NCBI GenBank assembly: GCA_035946955.1
Contig: DASYYE010000258.1
Location: forward strand, 1-16,434
DNA from: DASYYE01 sp035946955
GTDB taxonomy: Bacteria > Actinomycetota > Actinomycetes > Streptosporangiales > Streptosporangiaceae
DNA length: 16,434 nucleotides
Direction of reading: 5' to 3'
This document shows, in pieces, positions 1 through 8,186 of this stretch. The notes under the pieces were generated by a model that was not told the DNA's origin, did not search any database, and saw nothing but the letters and a program-made list of their open reading frames with translations. Each line of letters begins with the position of its first letter. Within the stretch, counting starts at the first letter, position 1. A program made the translations under genes and the position numbers.

Positions 1-1
1 A

Positions 2-520
2 CGGGTCCAGGCCCACCTGCTCTGCGGCCTCGCGACGGCACTTCGCTGCCAGGCCATCCTGCTCCCGGTCAGGTCGGGGTCACGGATCCACCTGTTCGGC
101 TTCGAGTCTGATATCGAGCGCGCCGAGGTGCTGTACACCTCGGTACTGGTGCAGATGTGGCAGGGGCTGGCAGCCACCCAGGTGCCGGTGCTGAACCAGA
201 ACCCCCGGGCCTGGCGGCGCAGCTGGCTGCTGGGTTTCGCGGCCGGGGTGGTGTCGCGCGTCCGCGAGGCAGAGGAAGCGGCGGCGCGCTCCGCCGACGT
301 GCCTGTCACCACCGGCGGCCGCTGCGCCGCACTGGTGCTCGCTGACCGCAGGCAGACGGTCCGGCGTGCAGTCCAGCACGCCTACCCCGTCACCCGCACC
401 GCCCGGGTCACCTACACCGGGAACGGCTACGGGTCCGGCTACAGCAAGGGACAGCAGGCGGACATCGGCACCACCCGCCTGGGCGGGTGGGCCGGGCGGG
501 CACTGACCGGCACGCGCTGA
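2..520 (+). CDS. DUF2786-family protein, C-terminal part (5' end outside window)
   Basis: The frame is open from the left edge, and 172 residues are visible before TGA at 518-520. An internal GTG at 128 is unlikely to be the true start, because the residues before it (for example LLCGLATALRCQAILLP and IHLFGFESDIERAEVLY) read as ordinary folded protein. The pattern of a small alpha/beta domain, the segment NPRAWRRSWLLGFA, a ValLeuAlaAsp stretch followed by basic residues, and a Gly/Tyr-rich GNGYGSGYSKGQQAD segment is one I associate with actinobacterial DUF2786 proteins. Their biochemical role is not known. The start and the N-terminal DUF2786 domain would lie upstream of the window. The gene is convergent with rsmB and separated from it by a hairpin. 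Reading frame is confident; family assignment is from recognition only. Confidence 0.75.
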   Translation, partial: RVQAHLLCGLATALRCQAILLPVRSGSRIHLFGFESDIERAEVLYTSVLVQMWQGLAATQVPVLNQNPRAWRRSWLLGFAAGVVSRVREAEEAAARSADVPVTTGGRCAALVLADRRQTVRRAVQHAYPVTRTARVTYTGNGYGSGYSKGQQADIGTTRLGGWAGRALTGTR

Positions 521-540
521 GCGCAAGAACCCGCCGCTGT

Positions 541-578
541 GCCACCCGCCCTGACGGCGAGGCCCGGCCGTCAGTGGC
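541..578. terminator. Bidirectional terminator-like hairpin between convergent genes
   Basis: CTGACGGC (551-558) and GCCGTCAG (567-574) form a perfect 8-bp stem with an 8-base loop. GCCA at 541-544 can pair with TGGC at 575-578 across a bulge. It lies in the 66-base gap between the stops of the plus-strand gene and of rsmB, where a shared terminator is expected. There is no U-tract on either side, which is common for actinobacterial terminators. Confidence 0.6.
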
Positions 579-586
579 GCCGGCGG

Positions 587-2032
587 TCAGGAGTCGCGGC
601 GGATCAGCGCGATGAAGACCGCGTCGGTGCCGTGGCGATGCGGCCAGAACTGGGCGTAGCGGCCATCAGGCCCCGGGCACCTCAGCCCAGGGACCTCACG
701 GAGCACGTCAGGCGCGTCCAGCACGGTCACGTCACGGCGCGCGCCGGTGACGTCGCCCACGACCTCGCGGGTCTCACTGACATGCGGTGAGCAGGTGACA
801 TAGGCCACGACCCCGCCGGGCCGGGCGGCGTCGATCGCATTGGCCAGCAGGCGGCGCTGCAGGCCGCCGAGAGCTGCGATGTCTGCGGGTGACTTGCGCC
901 ACCGGGCTTCCGGCCGCCGCCGCAGCGCGCCCAGGCCCGAACACGGGACGTCCGCGAGCACCCGGTCGAACGAGCCGGGCCGCCACACGGGCGCGGTGCC
1001 ATCGCCCACCACGGCCCCAGCCGCCCCGGTGCTGGCGACCGCTGCCCGCACGAGCTGGGCCCGGTGCGTGCGCACATCAGCGGCAAGCAGCCGGGCGCCG
1101 CTGCCGGCCGCGAGCCAGGCCAGCAGGTGGGCCTTGCCGCCGGGCCCGGCACACATATCGAGCCACCGCCGGTCCGGCGTTCCTGCCTGAACCCGCGTCA
1201 GCGCCACCACCGCGAGCTGGCTGGCTTCGTCCTGCACGCGTGCATCGCCGTGGCGGACCGCTGGCAGGCTCGCCGGATCCCCGCCTTCCAGGTACAGGCC
1301 GAACGGGGACCACTGGGCAGCGACTATGCCCTCAGCGCCGGGCCGCGCGAGGACGGTGCTGCCCGGGGCGGCGCACAGCGTGACCCCGGGCGGAGTGGAG
1401 TCGGCCGCGAGCAGCCGCTCGGTCTCGGGGTAGCCGCTGGTGACGTCCTCACCGAGGGCTTCGCTGAAGGCCGCGACAACCCAGCGGGGGTGGCTGTAGC
1501 GGACCGAGAGGTGCCCGACCGGGTCGCTGCCACGGTCCGGGGCCGTCTGGGCCACCCAGTCCTCCAGGCCCTGGCTGGCAACCCGGCGCAGTACCGCGTT
1601 GACAAAGCCAGCGGCCCCGCTCCCCCCAGTCTGCCTGGCCAGGTCCACCGAGGTGTTCACTGCCGCGTGCGCGCCGACCCTGGTCGCGAGCAACTGGTGC
1701 GTGCCCATCCGGAGCACGTCCAGGATGGGAGGGGCGATCCGGTCCAGTGGCCGGTCGCTACAGGTGGCCAGCACCGCGTCATAAGTCCCCTGGCCGCGCA
1801 GCGTCCCGTAGGTCAGTTCGGTCGCGAAGGCCGCGTCTCTGCCGGTGAAGTGCCGTTCCCGCAGCACCGGCGGAAGCAGGAGGTTGGCATAGGCGTCCCG
1901 GTCAGTGACCGCGCGCAGCACGTCAAAGGCGGCCCGGCGGACCGGGTCGGTCCTGACAGGCCGTGGACCAGCCCGCGCGCGGCTGGGCCTGTCTTGGGAG
2001 CGGCTGGGCCTGCCCCGGGGTTCGCCTGGCAT
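587..2032 (-). CDS. rsmB: 16S rRNA (cytosine-967-C5)-methyltransferase RsmB
   Basis: RsmB transfers a methyl group from S-adenosylmethionine to C5 of C967 in 16S rRNA in the cytoplasm. The 481-residue frame has a basic, low-complexity start (about 1-27), then a NusB-like helical RNA-binding domain (about 28-150, ending FVNAVLRR) and a Rossmann methyltransferase domain. Visible motifs are the SAM-binding DMCAGPGGK (292-300), DVPCSGLG (361-368, Cys364) and YVTCSPH (411-417, catalytic-type Cys414). The two cysteines are the pair used by RNA m5C methyltransferases. The ATG start lies one base after the fmt stop, which suggests translational coupling. A later GTG at residue 26 (VRTDPVRRAAF) is an alternative start that would drop the basic leader. 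The gene is last in the priA-to-rsmB run and its substrate SAM is made by MetK in the same window. Confidence 0.95.
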   Translation of the reverse strand: MPGEPRGRPSRSQDRPSRARAGPRPVRTDPVRRAAFDVLRAVTDRDAYANLLLPPVLRERHFTGRDAAFATELTYGTLRGQGTYDAVLATCSDRPLDRIAPPILDVLRMGTHQLLATRVGAHAAVNTSVDLARQTGGSGAAGFVNAVLRRVASQGLEDWVAQTAPDRGSDPVGHLSVRYSHPRWVVAAFSEALGEDVTSGYPETERLLAADSTPPGVTLCAAPGSTVLARPGAEGIVAAQWSPFGLYLEGGDPASLPAVRHGDARVQDEASQLAVVALTRVQAGTPDRRWLDMCAGPGGKAHLLAWLAAGSGARLLAADVRTHRAQLVRAAVASTGAAGAVVGDGTAPVWRPGSFDRVLADVPCSGLGALRRRPEARWRKSPADIAALGGLQRRLLANAIDAARPGGVVAYVTCSPHVSETREVVGDVTGARRDVTVLDAPDVLREVPGLRCPGPDGRYAQFWPHRHGTDAVFIALIRRDS

Positions 2033-2033
2033 G

Positions 2034-2993
2034 TCAGCTGAACACGAGTCCCGCAGGCCCAGGTTCCCCGAGGCCGGCGTGCAGGCCGCGTGCCCACTCC
2101 GGGCCGGTCATCCGCCGCTTGCCGCCCTGCTGGACATCCCCCAGCTCGACGGCATGGGTGGCCGTGCCCACCAGTACGCCCGCGCGGGTGACCCGCACGT
2201 GCCCGGCAGCCAGTGGCCCAGTGTCCGCGGTCGCCTCCGGGCCGCACACCCTGACCGGCCAGACCTTGAGCCGGACGTCGGAGAGCATGGTCCACGCGCC
2301 CGGCGCCGGGGTGCATGCCCGGACCTGACGGTCAATGGCCAGCGCGGGTGCGTCCCAGCGCACCCGGCCGTCCTCTGGTGTCAGCTTGGGCGCGTAGCTC
2401 ACACCATCGACGGGCTGGGGCCGTGGCTGCAACTGCCCGGACTCGATGCCGTCCAGGGTCTCGCGCAGCAGTTCAGCACCGGACACGGCGATCCTGGCCA
2501 GCAGGTCACCAGCGGTGTCATCGCCGTGGACCGGCTCGGTCACGGTCCCGTAGACCGGCCCGGCGTCCAGCTCAGCCACGAGGCTGAACGTGGTGGCCCC
2601 GGTGATGTCGTCCCCATGGCCGATGGCATGGGGCACCGGGGCGGCGCCGCGCCACGCCGGGAGCAGCGAGAAGTGGAGGTTGACCCAGCCGTGGCGGGGG
2701 ACGTCGATGACCGCCTGCGGGATCAGTGCCCCGTAGGCGGTGATGGGGCAGCAGTCTGGTTCGAGCGAGCGCAGGGTGTCGAGGAACTCGGGCGTCTTGA
2801 CAGAGGCCGGCCGCAGGACCGGCACGCCCGCCTCGGCCGCGCGGCGGGCGACCGGGCTCGGGTGCAGTTGCTGGCCCCGGCCGCTGCGCGCATCAGGGCG
2901 GGTGATGACCGCGGCCACTTCGTGCCGCGACTTGAGCAGCGCGTCCAGGGACGGCACCGCCGTGGATGGGGTGCCCGCGAAGACCAGGCGCAC
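2034..2993 (-). CDS. fmt: Methionyl-tRNA formyltransferase
   Basis: Fmt formylates the amino group of Met-tRNA(fMet) using 10-formyltetrahydrofolate, producing the bacterial initiator tRNA. I chose GTG at 2993 because it gives the usual beginning MRLVFAGTP and a 319-residue protein of normal family length; upstream codons in this frame belong to def read in another frame. The N-terminal formyltransferase domain shows the catalytic set: Asn105 and His107 in VNLHFS, SLLPAWRG (109-116), and Asp143 in ELDAGP. A C-terminal OB-like tRNA-binding domain covers about 205-319. The start is only two bases from the def TAG and no strong ribosome binding site is seen, so re-initiation or coupling with def is likely. 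The fmt stop TGA is followed by a single base and then the rsmB ATG. Confidence 0.96.
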   Translation of the reverse strand: MRLVFAGTPSTAVPSLDALLKSRHEVAAVITRPDARSGRGQQLHPSPVARRAAEAGVPVLRPASVKTPEFLDTLRSLEPDCCPITAYGALIPQAVIDVPRHGWVNLHFSLLPAWRGAAPVPHAIGHGDDITGATTFSLVAELDAGPVYGTVTEPVHGDDTAGDLLARIAVSGAELLRETLDGIESGQLQPRPQPVDGVSYAPKLTPEDGRVRWDAPALAIDRQVRACTPAPGAWTMLSDVRLKVWPVRVCGPEATADTGPLAAGHVRVTRAGVLVGTATHAVELGDVQQGGKRRMTGPEWARGLHAGLGEPGPAGLVFS

Positions 2994-2995
2994 CT

Positions 2996-3577
2996 CTACA
3001 GCGCCTTGCCCCGCATGGGGTGGGGTGAGGCCTTGACCGTTGGGACGGGCTCCCCCCACCACTCGGCCCGCCGGATCTCCCGCATCGCGAGCTTGCGCTG
3101 CTCGGGGTCGAGCCGGTCGATGAACAGGATCCCGTCCAGGTGGTCGGTCTCGTGCTGGACACACCGTGCCAGCTCGGCTGTGCCCTCCACCGTGACAGGG
3201 TCCCCGTGCATGTTGAACCCTTTGGCCACGACGCCGTAGGCGCGCGGGGTCGGGAAGACGAGCCCAGGGACGGACAGGCAGCCCTCGTCGTCGGTCTCCT
3301 CTTCCTCGGAGAGGCTCAGGCCAGGGTTGATGAGGTGCCCGAGTTCGCCGTCCACGTGGTAGGTGAACACCCGCAGGCTCACACCGATCTGCGGCGCGGC
3401 CAGGCCGACCCCGGGAGCGTCCAGCATCGTCTCGGTGAGGTCCTTGACCAGTCTGCGCAGTTCAGCGTCGAAGTCCTTGACCGGGTCTGCGGACGTGCGC
3501 AGCACCGGGTCACCGAACAGCCGGATCGGTTTGACGCTGATGGTGCACCGTCCCTTCTGCCGGGCGGCGCCCGGCAC
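2996..3577 (-). CDS. def: Peptide deformylase
   Basis: Def removes the formyl group from the N-terminal methionine of new proteins, the reverse partner of fmt, which follows immediately. All three family motifs are present (numbered from the chosen start): GVGLAAPQ (56-63), EGCLS (98-102) and QHETDH (141-146). Metal ligands are Cys100, His142 and His146, with Glu143 catalytic. The start is uncertain. The frame has no ATG. GTG at 3577 has GAGGG six bases upstream (3588-3584), overlapping the stop of the preceding gene, and gives 193 residues. Homologues as I recall them begin close to the segment VKPIRLFGDPVL, which is 15 residues further in. There only ATC (3541) or GTC codons occur, with AAGGGA nine bases before the ATC. 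TTG at 3583 is a further option. Confidence 0.93.
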   Translation of the reverse strand: MPGAARQKGRCTISVKPIRLFGDPVLRTSADPVKDFDAELRRLVKDLTETMLDAPGVGLAAPQIGVSLRVFTYHVDGELGHLINPGLSLSEEEETDDEGCLSVPGLVFPTPRAYGVVAKGFNMHGDPVTVEGTAELARCVQHETDHLDGILFIDRLDPEQRKLAMREIRRAEWWGEPVPTVKASPHPMRGKAL

Positions 3578-3586
3578 AACCAACCC

Positions 3587-4990
3587 TCAGTCTAAGGACT
3601 TGCGAGGGCCAGTACGCCGCCTGCGGGACGCGGCGGCCAGGGAACGGGCCTTGAAAGACGCCTTCCGTGCCGCTCTGGCCACCGCGGGGTCGGGGTGGTG
3701 GTTGCTCAGCGCGGTCAGCAGGTCGGTCACGGCCGGGTGGTCAACCCGCCAGAGGGTCGCCACGAGGTCGGCCTGCGCCTCACCAGGGAGGTCGGGAAGG
3801 AGTTCGACGACCACGTCTTTGGGGTCGGCCTCTTCCAGCAGCCCGGCGCCGAGGTCGACCAGCAGCCAGGCCCTGTCCTCCGGCTGGAGGTCAGCCTCCT
3901 CGCCGTGCTCACGCAGCCAGACCGCGGCGTGGGCACCTACCTCCGGGTCACCCAGGGCCTCGCGTGCCACCGGCACCGCGTCGGGCCCCACCCTGTCCAG
4001 TACCGCGAAGGCCGCGCCACGCAGGCCCGGCGTGCCATTGCGCGCAGCGGCGACCAGCTCACGCGCCGCCTGCCCGGGGGCCCGCGCGGCCAGCCAGGAC
4101 GCTATCTCGGCTTCGCCGTCCTCGACATCGCACCCGGCCAGGGTGGTCAGCAGCGCGGCCGCGTCGCCACGGGCACCGGTGCCCAGTACCGGCACATGCC
4201 AGCCCTGCTCACGCAGGTGACGGTGGATACCCCACACACCCAGCGGGGACAGGGCCACGGTCAGCCCGCCTTCGGAGTCGTCGGTACCGAGCTCCACCAC
4301 GCCAAGGTCGGCGAGTTCCTCCAGTGCCGCGGACAGGTCCGCCGCGGCCTGGCCGTTGCCCGCTGCCCCGGCCGAGGGCTCTCCCGGGGCCGAGGACGGG
4401 GCCGCGCTGGCCGCGGTCATGTAGGCGTCGAAGAGAGCTTCCATCTTCACTGGCTCGCTGACGGTGTAGAGCGCGGTGGCCAGCCCGTCCAGGTCTTCCG
4501 CTGCCAGCAGCAGCCGGAGCGCGTCGTCCCACACCGCGAGGATGTCGTCGGTGGTGCCGGAGGTGAGCACGTCGATCCGCCCACCTGGGAGCGCCGTTGC
4601 CTCGGCCATGCTCACCATGCCCGTCTTGGCAGCCACCCGCCAGGCAGATCCGAGCTCAGCCAGTGTCAGCTCCAGGTCTGATGCGGCGGCCGCCGCATCG
4701 CCGGGGTGCAGGCATCCGTCTTCCGTGACGCCACGCCTGGGCACGGCCCACCGTGCCACGTCCGTGGCGGTCCGCAGCATCGGCGAGACCCGTGCCGCGG
4801 CCGCCAGCTCATCCCGTGGCGCGAGCCGTACCGGGGCCAGCCGTGGCAGCGCGCTCCCACTGGCTGTGTCTCCCGTGTCCCCATCTGACGTCGCACCCAG
4901 GGCAGCGCCCGCCGTCTCGCCCTTGGCCGTTCCCGGAGGCCGCGCGGGGACACCGCGCCGGGAGCCCTGTTTCCGCCGTGAGGTGACCAC
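3587..4990 (-). CDS. Uncharacterised protein with HEAT-like helical C-terminal half
   Basis: I do not recognise a named family. The 467-residue product starts with a Ser/Gly/Ala-rich basic stretch (about 1-50) that is probably disordered, followed by a helical region (about 58-195). After an Ala/Ser/Gly-rich linker comes a segment ending LSPLGVWGIHRHLREQG (248-264), which resembles the wing end of a winged helix. From about 295 to 445 there are repeated Ala/Leu-rich helix pairs with acidic turns, typical of HEAT repeats, then a basic tail. No catalytic motif or signal peptide is seen. The GTG at 4990 is the first start after an in-frame TAG (5002-5000), but its GGAGGA (5013-5008) is 17 bases away, so a later start is possible. 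Its position 29 bases after priA and 9 bases before def suggests cotranscription. A scaffold or protein-binding role is only a guess. Confidence 0.8.
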   Translation of the reverse strand: MVTSRRKQGSRRGVPARPPGTAKGETAGAALGATSDGDTGDTASGSALPRLAPVRLAPRDELAAAARVSPMLRTATDVARWAVPRRGVTEDGCLHPGDAAAAASDLELTLAELGSAWRVAAKTGMVSMAEATALPGGRIDVLTSGTTDDILAVWDDALRLLLAAEDLDGLATALYTVSEPVKMEALFDAYMTAASAAPSSAPGEPSAGAAGNGQAAADLSAALEELADLGVVELGTDDSEGGLTVALSPLGVWGIHRHLREQGWHVPVLGTGARGDAAALLTTLAGCDVEDGEAEIASWLAARAPGQAARELVAAARNGTPGLRGAAFAVLDRVGPDAVPVAREALGDPEVGAHAAVWLREHGEEADLQPEDRAWLLVDLGAGLLEEADPKDVVVELLPDLPGEAQADLVATLWRVDHPAVTDLLTALSNHHPDPAVARAARKASFKARSLAAASRRRRTGPRKSLD

Positions 4991-5019
4991 TCCAGCACCC
5001 TACGACGTCCTCCGGGGAG

Positions 5020-7062
5020 TCAGACCGGTGCCGCAGGGTCAATCTGGACCCGGACCTGCCCACCTGCCTTCCGGGCGCTGCGTACTCCCTGTGCGGTTCG
5101 CAGCGCCGTGGCCAGCACTGCCGCCTGTGCCCGCGGGATCCTGACGAGGGCACGCACCTGCTGCTGCGCCCCATCCGCACCAGGCGCAGCACTGTCGCCA
5201 ACCATGTCAACAGGACCGAGCACCTCCGCGGGCTGCGGCAGTACCAGTGCGCCGAGGAGGTCCTCGACCGCCTCGGGTGGCCCCGTCAGCGAGGCCATCC
5301 GCACGGCGGGCGGGAACCCGAGGGCGCTACGTTCGGCCAGTTCCCGTTCGGCATGCGTCACCGGGTCCCAGCGGATGAACGCCTGCACTGTCGGCAGGCT
5401 GGCTTCCGCCACCACCGTCACCCTGCCGCCCTGGCTCCCCGGCACCACCAGCGCGGCCGCGTTCATCCAGCGGCGCAGCGCCTCCTGGGCCGCGTCCAGC
5501 CCAGGGCGGCCGAGCAGTGCCCAGCCGTCCAGCAGGACAGCAGCGGTGTAGCCATTGGCAACACCGGGCTCGGCACCGGGGGTGGCCACCACCACCGCTG
5601 GCTCGGGTGGCACTGACGTGAGGACGTCCGTGCCGCCCGAGGTCAGCACCTTGGCCCCGGGGAAGGCGCGGGCCAGTTCCTCAGCGGTCCGCCGTGCCCC
5701 GGCCACGACTGCGCGCATCCGGGATCCCCCGCAGCCGGGACACTGCCACTGCCCGGCCAGGTGACCGCACCACCGGCAGCGGGCGGGGGCGTCACGTGCC
5801 TCGACAGCCAGTGGCCCGCCACAGTCCGGGCAGCTGGCGCGGCTGCCACATCCCACGCACGCCACGGCACCGAGGTACCCGCGCCTGGGCACCTGCACGA
5901 GGACAGGCCCACGGGTGAGCCCCTCCCGCGCGGTCCGCAGCGCGAGGCTGGGGACCCGCGCTGACCGGGCAGCCGCGTCCCTGGCCAGCTCGCTGTCGTC
6001 GCCGGTGGCCTGCACCAGGGGCGCGTGGCGGCGCACCGTGGCACGGTCAGCGGTGACCGCCGCGGCCCACCCGCTCGCCACCAGGCTCGTTGCCTCGGCC
6101 GTCCGGGCGAACCCGCCGATCAGCGCTGCGGCACGTGCCCGGTGCGCGCGCAGTGCCAGCACCTCCCTCGCATGGGGGTAGGGCGCCCGTGGCTCGGCAT
6201 GCAGGTCGTCCCCGTCGTCCCAGACCACGACCAGGCCGAGGTCCTGGACGGGCGCGAACATGGCGGCCCGTGTCCCGGCCACGACGCGCACGGCGCCACG
6301 GCGGACCTCGAGCCAGCGCCGGTACCGCTCGGCCGGCCCCAGTCCCGCCGCCAGGCAGGTGTGGTGGCCGGGCCCCAGGGTGCGGGCCAGTGCCGTGTCT
6401 ATGAGGGCGAGGTCTCGGGCGTCGGGGACGACCACCAGCGAGCCCCGGCCCGCTGCGGCAGCGGTCGCGGCGGCGCGTGCTATCTCCTCAGGCCAGCCGG
6501 TGCCGGGCAGGGCGGTCCATACCGCCCGTGGCGCCCGGCCCTGCGTGAGTGCGGTCAGGAAGGCCGGGCCCGCGCCGTAGCGGGCCCATCCTCCGGGGCC
6601 GGGCCTGCCCGGCCGCGGAGGCGGCGGCGCGCTGGGGGCCGCGGACTGTTCCACGCCTGCGTGCCGTGGGGGGACAGCCAGCCGGAGGACGTCGGCGAGG
6701 GTGCCGGCGTACCGGTCGGCGACCTCCCGGGCCAGGGCCGCGACCTCTGGGCTCAGCACGGGTTCGGGTGAGACCACCCGCTCCAGGAAGGCCAGCCGGC
6801 CGGAGTGGTCGCTGGTCGCCACCCGGTCCAGGATGAAACCGCCGGTGAGCTGGCCAGCGAACCGGACCCGGACACGGCAGCCCGCCACGGCCCGCTCGGC
6901 CAGCGACTCCGGGACCAGGTAGTCGAACGGCCGGTCCAGGTGCGCGAGCGGCATGTCCACCGCGACACGGGCCACTGGCAGGTCGGCAGCGGCCGTGCGG
7001 ACACGGGCGGCGGGCCGGCGCCTGGCGCTGACAGCCCCCCCGGAGCCCGCCGTCGTTGCCAT
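5020..7062 (-). CDS. priA: Primosomal protein N' (PriA), degenerate ATPase form
   Basis: PriA recognises stalled or repaired forks and reloads the replication machinery. The 680-residue frame keeps the N-terminal DNA-binding part (VARVAVDMPLAHLDRPFDYLVP, given here as residues 30-51) and the eight-cysteine zinc region (Cys402, 405, 411, 414, 429, 432, 441, 444). The helicase core is eroded. Where a Walker A GxTGSGKT is expected there is VWTALPGTGWPE (181-192), with no GKT. The DEAH box position reads WDDGDDLHAE (281-290). Loss of helicase motifs is known for actinobacterial PriA, so the protein probably acts as a structural loader without unwinding activity. ATG at 7062 has AGGA seven bases upstream. 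A Pro-rich linker (about 138-158) follows the N-terminal domain. It heads the run priA, HEAT-like gene, def, fmt, rsmB. Confidence 0.92.
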   Translation of the reverse strand: MATTAGSGGAVSARRRPAARVRTAAADLPVARVAVDMPLAHLDRPFDYLVPESLAERAVAGCRVRVRFAGQLTGGFILDRVATSDHSGRLAFLERVVSPEPVLSPEVAALAREVADRYAGTLADVLRLAVPPRHAGVEQSAAPSAPPPPRPGRPGPGGWARYGAGPAFLTALTQGRAPRAVWTALPGTGWPEEIARAAATAAAAGRGSLVVVPDARDLALIDTALARTLGPGHHTCLAAGLGPAERYRRWLEVRRGAVRVVAGTRAAMFAPVQDLGLVVVWDDGDDLHAEPRAPYPHAREVLALRAHRARAAALIGGFARTAEATSLVASGWAAAVTADRATVRRHAPLVQATGDDSELARDAAARSARVPSLALRTAREGLTRGPVLVQVPRRGYLGAVACVGCGSRASCPDCGGPLAVEARDAPARCRWCGHLAGQWQCPGCGGSRMRAVVAGARRTAEELARAFPGAKVLTSGGTDVLTSVPPEPAVVVATPGAEPGVANGYTAAVLLDGWALLGRPGLDAAQEALRRWMNAAALVVPGSQGGRVTVVAEASLPTVQAFIRWDPVTHAERELAERSALGFPPAVRMASLTGPPEAVEDLLGALVLPQPAEVLGPVDMVGDSAAPGADGAQQQVRALVRIPRAQAAVLATALRTAQGVRSARKAGGQVRVQIDPAAPV

Positions 7063-7424
7063 GCTCCCGTCCTACCAGACGGCCACGCCAGAGTCGCCGA
7101 CGCGGCACCGGGCCAGCCCAGCCAGGTGCCGCGCGGGACAACCGATGTCCCGATACGGACAAATCGCCCACACTCGATGCCTAAATGATCACCGCGACCA
7201 TGATCGATGTACCGTCACAGACAAAAGATTCTCCATTTCGCCACATCCATCGTCCGCGCCGAACCCGCATCTCTTGCTCAGCGGCACCCAGAGATACGAC
7301 CTGTCAAGGGGCAACTACCCAGAGCGACGACTCGTGCCTGATGCATAGCGGGCCGCCATCCACGATGGACCTGCTTGCACAATCTCCCCCGCAGGCGCTG
7401 CTCTCCCGCGAGTCGAGCATTGGC
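7063..7424. other. 362-base gene-free spacer upstream of priA
   Basis: No credible gene lies here: short frames have no family-like content. The central part (about 7150-7350) is visibly richer in A and T than the flanking genes. It contains several small inverted repeats: GGGACA/TGTCCC around 5 bases (7135-7151), GATCA/TGATC around 9 bases (7187-7205), and CCATC/GATGG around CAC (7356-7368). A minus-strand TTGACA occurs at 7307-7302, but no -10 box follows at 16-18 bases, so I cannot place the priA promoter. The promoter is nevertheless expected somewhere in this spacer. Confidence 0.5.
7135..7151. repeat. Inverted repeat GGGACA-N5-TGTCCC
   Basis: A perfect 6-bp inverted repeat with a 5-base centre, 73 bases upstream of the priA ATG. 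The spacing suits either a small leader hairpin or an operator for a dimeric regulator. It has no U-tract, so a terminator is less likely. Function unknown. Confidence 0.45.
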
Positions 7425-8093
7425 TCATACCTGCAGGGTGCCGCAGTCGGAGTCGGCACGGGCCGCGTCGCGGTTGAGGGCGCCCAGCATGCTCCCTGAG
7501 ACGACGGTGCCTGACCGGATGTCGGCACGGATCGTCTTCAGCTGTGCTGTGAGCCTGTGCAGGTCGTGCGAGGTAGTGGCGTCCCGGCTCATGGACGCCG
7601 CCTGTGCGAGGGTCGCGATCGCACGTGAGAGGTCTTGGTCGACCGCGGCGGGATGGTCACCGCCGAAGTCGGAGATCACTTGGTTGTAGGCGGTCAGCGC
7701 CGTGCCCTTGTAGGCTCTGCAGCCAGGGTCGGACGCCGCGACCAGATGAGGGACCACGTAGGCGCCCACGGCAGCCCAGCACAGCGCGAGCGCGACACCC
7801 GCCCAGGACCGCACCTGGCCGGAGCCGGTGGCTGCGGCCCGCCGCAGCCCGGCGACGGCAAAGACCAGCCCCGGCAGGATGGTGACCAGGGTCACCCCAG
7901 CGGCGCCTAGCGCGAGCGCTGCTGTGGCGAACCAGTTGCGCTGAGGGCTCGGGCCAACCACACGAGCGGCTGAGACTGCGTCCTTTTCGGGACCAGGGAT
8001 GCTGGGGCCCGCGTCCTTGGGCGCGGCAGCATCCGGGGACGCCGCGCCGGGGGTGACCGGCTCAGGGGCGCCTGATTCGGTCGATGTCGGCAT
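7425..8093 (-). CDS. Small membrane protein, DUF4190-like, with extracytoplasmic tail
   Basis: The 222-residue product begins with a Pro/Ala/Ser-rich disordered segment (1-50), followed by two hydrophobic helices: about 54-82 and about 96-118. Between them lies GLRRAAATGSGQVRSWAGVALAL, abbreviated here as a short basic, Gly-containing loop. This two-helix hairpin with a proline-rich N-terminus is the layout of actinobacterial DUF4190 proteins. The rest (about 119-222) is a soluble, helical domain with two cysteines, Cys125 and Cys217, that could form a disulphide if exported. No enzymatic motif is seen, and the function is unknown. ATG at 8093 follows GGTGAG at short distance. It lies between metK (with a strong terminator-like hairpin at its end) and priA, and has its own candidate promoter, so it is probably expressed independently of metK. 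Confidence 0.82.
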   Translation of the reverse strand: MPTSTESGAPEPVTPGAASPDAAAPKDAGPSIPGPEKDAVSAARVVGPSPQRNWFATAALALGAAGVTLVTILPGLVFAVAGLRRAAATGSGQVRSWAGVALALCWAAVGAYVVPHLVAASDPGCRAYKGTALTAYNQVISDFGGDHPAAVDQDLSRAIATLAQAASMSRDATTSHDLHRLTAQLKTIRADIRSGTVVSGSMLGALNRDAARADSDCGTLQV

Positions 8094-8137
8094 GTCTCAC
8101 CGGCCCAGCCGTCGGTCCAGCACTCAAACAGTGCCTA

Positions 8138-8167
8138 AGGCTAAGACGTAGTGATCAACTGTGTCCA
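8138..8167 (-). promoter_or_regulatory. Candidate sigma-70-type promoter for the DUF4190-like gene
   Basis: On the minus strand TGGACA (8167-8162, five of six matches to TTGACA) is followed after 18 bases by TAGCCT (8143-8138), which fits the actinobacterial TANNNT -10 pattern. A start of transcription near 8130 would give a leader of about 37 bases before the ATG at 8093. It lies just downstream of the metK hairpin, as expected for a new transcription unit. Found by eye only. Confidence 0.4.
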
Positions 8168-8186
8168 GGCCGGGCCGGGAGACAAC

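Noticed and set aside
7302..7307. Promoter of priA from the minus-strand TTGACA
   Set aside because: No TANNNT follows at 16-18 bases; the only TATCTC is five bases downstream.
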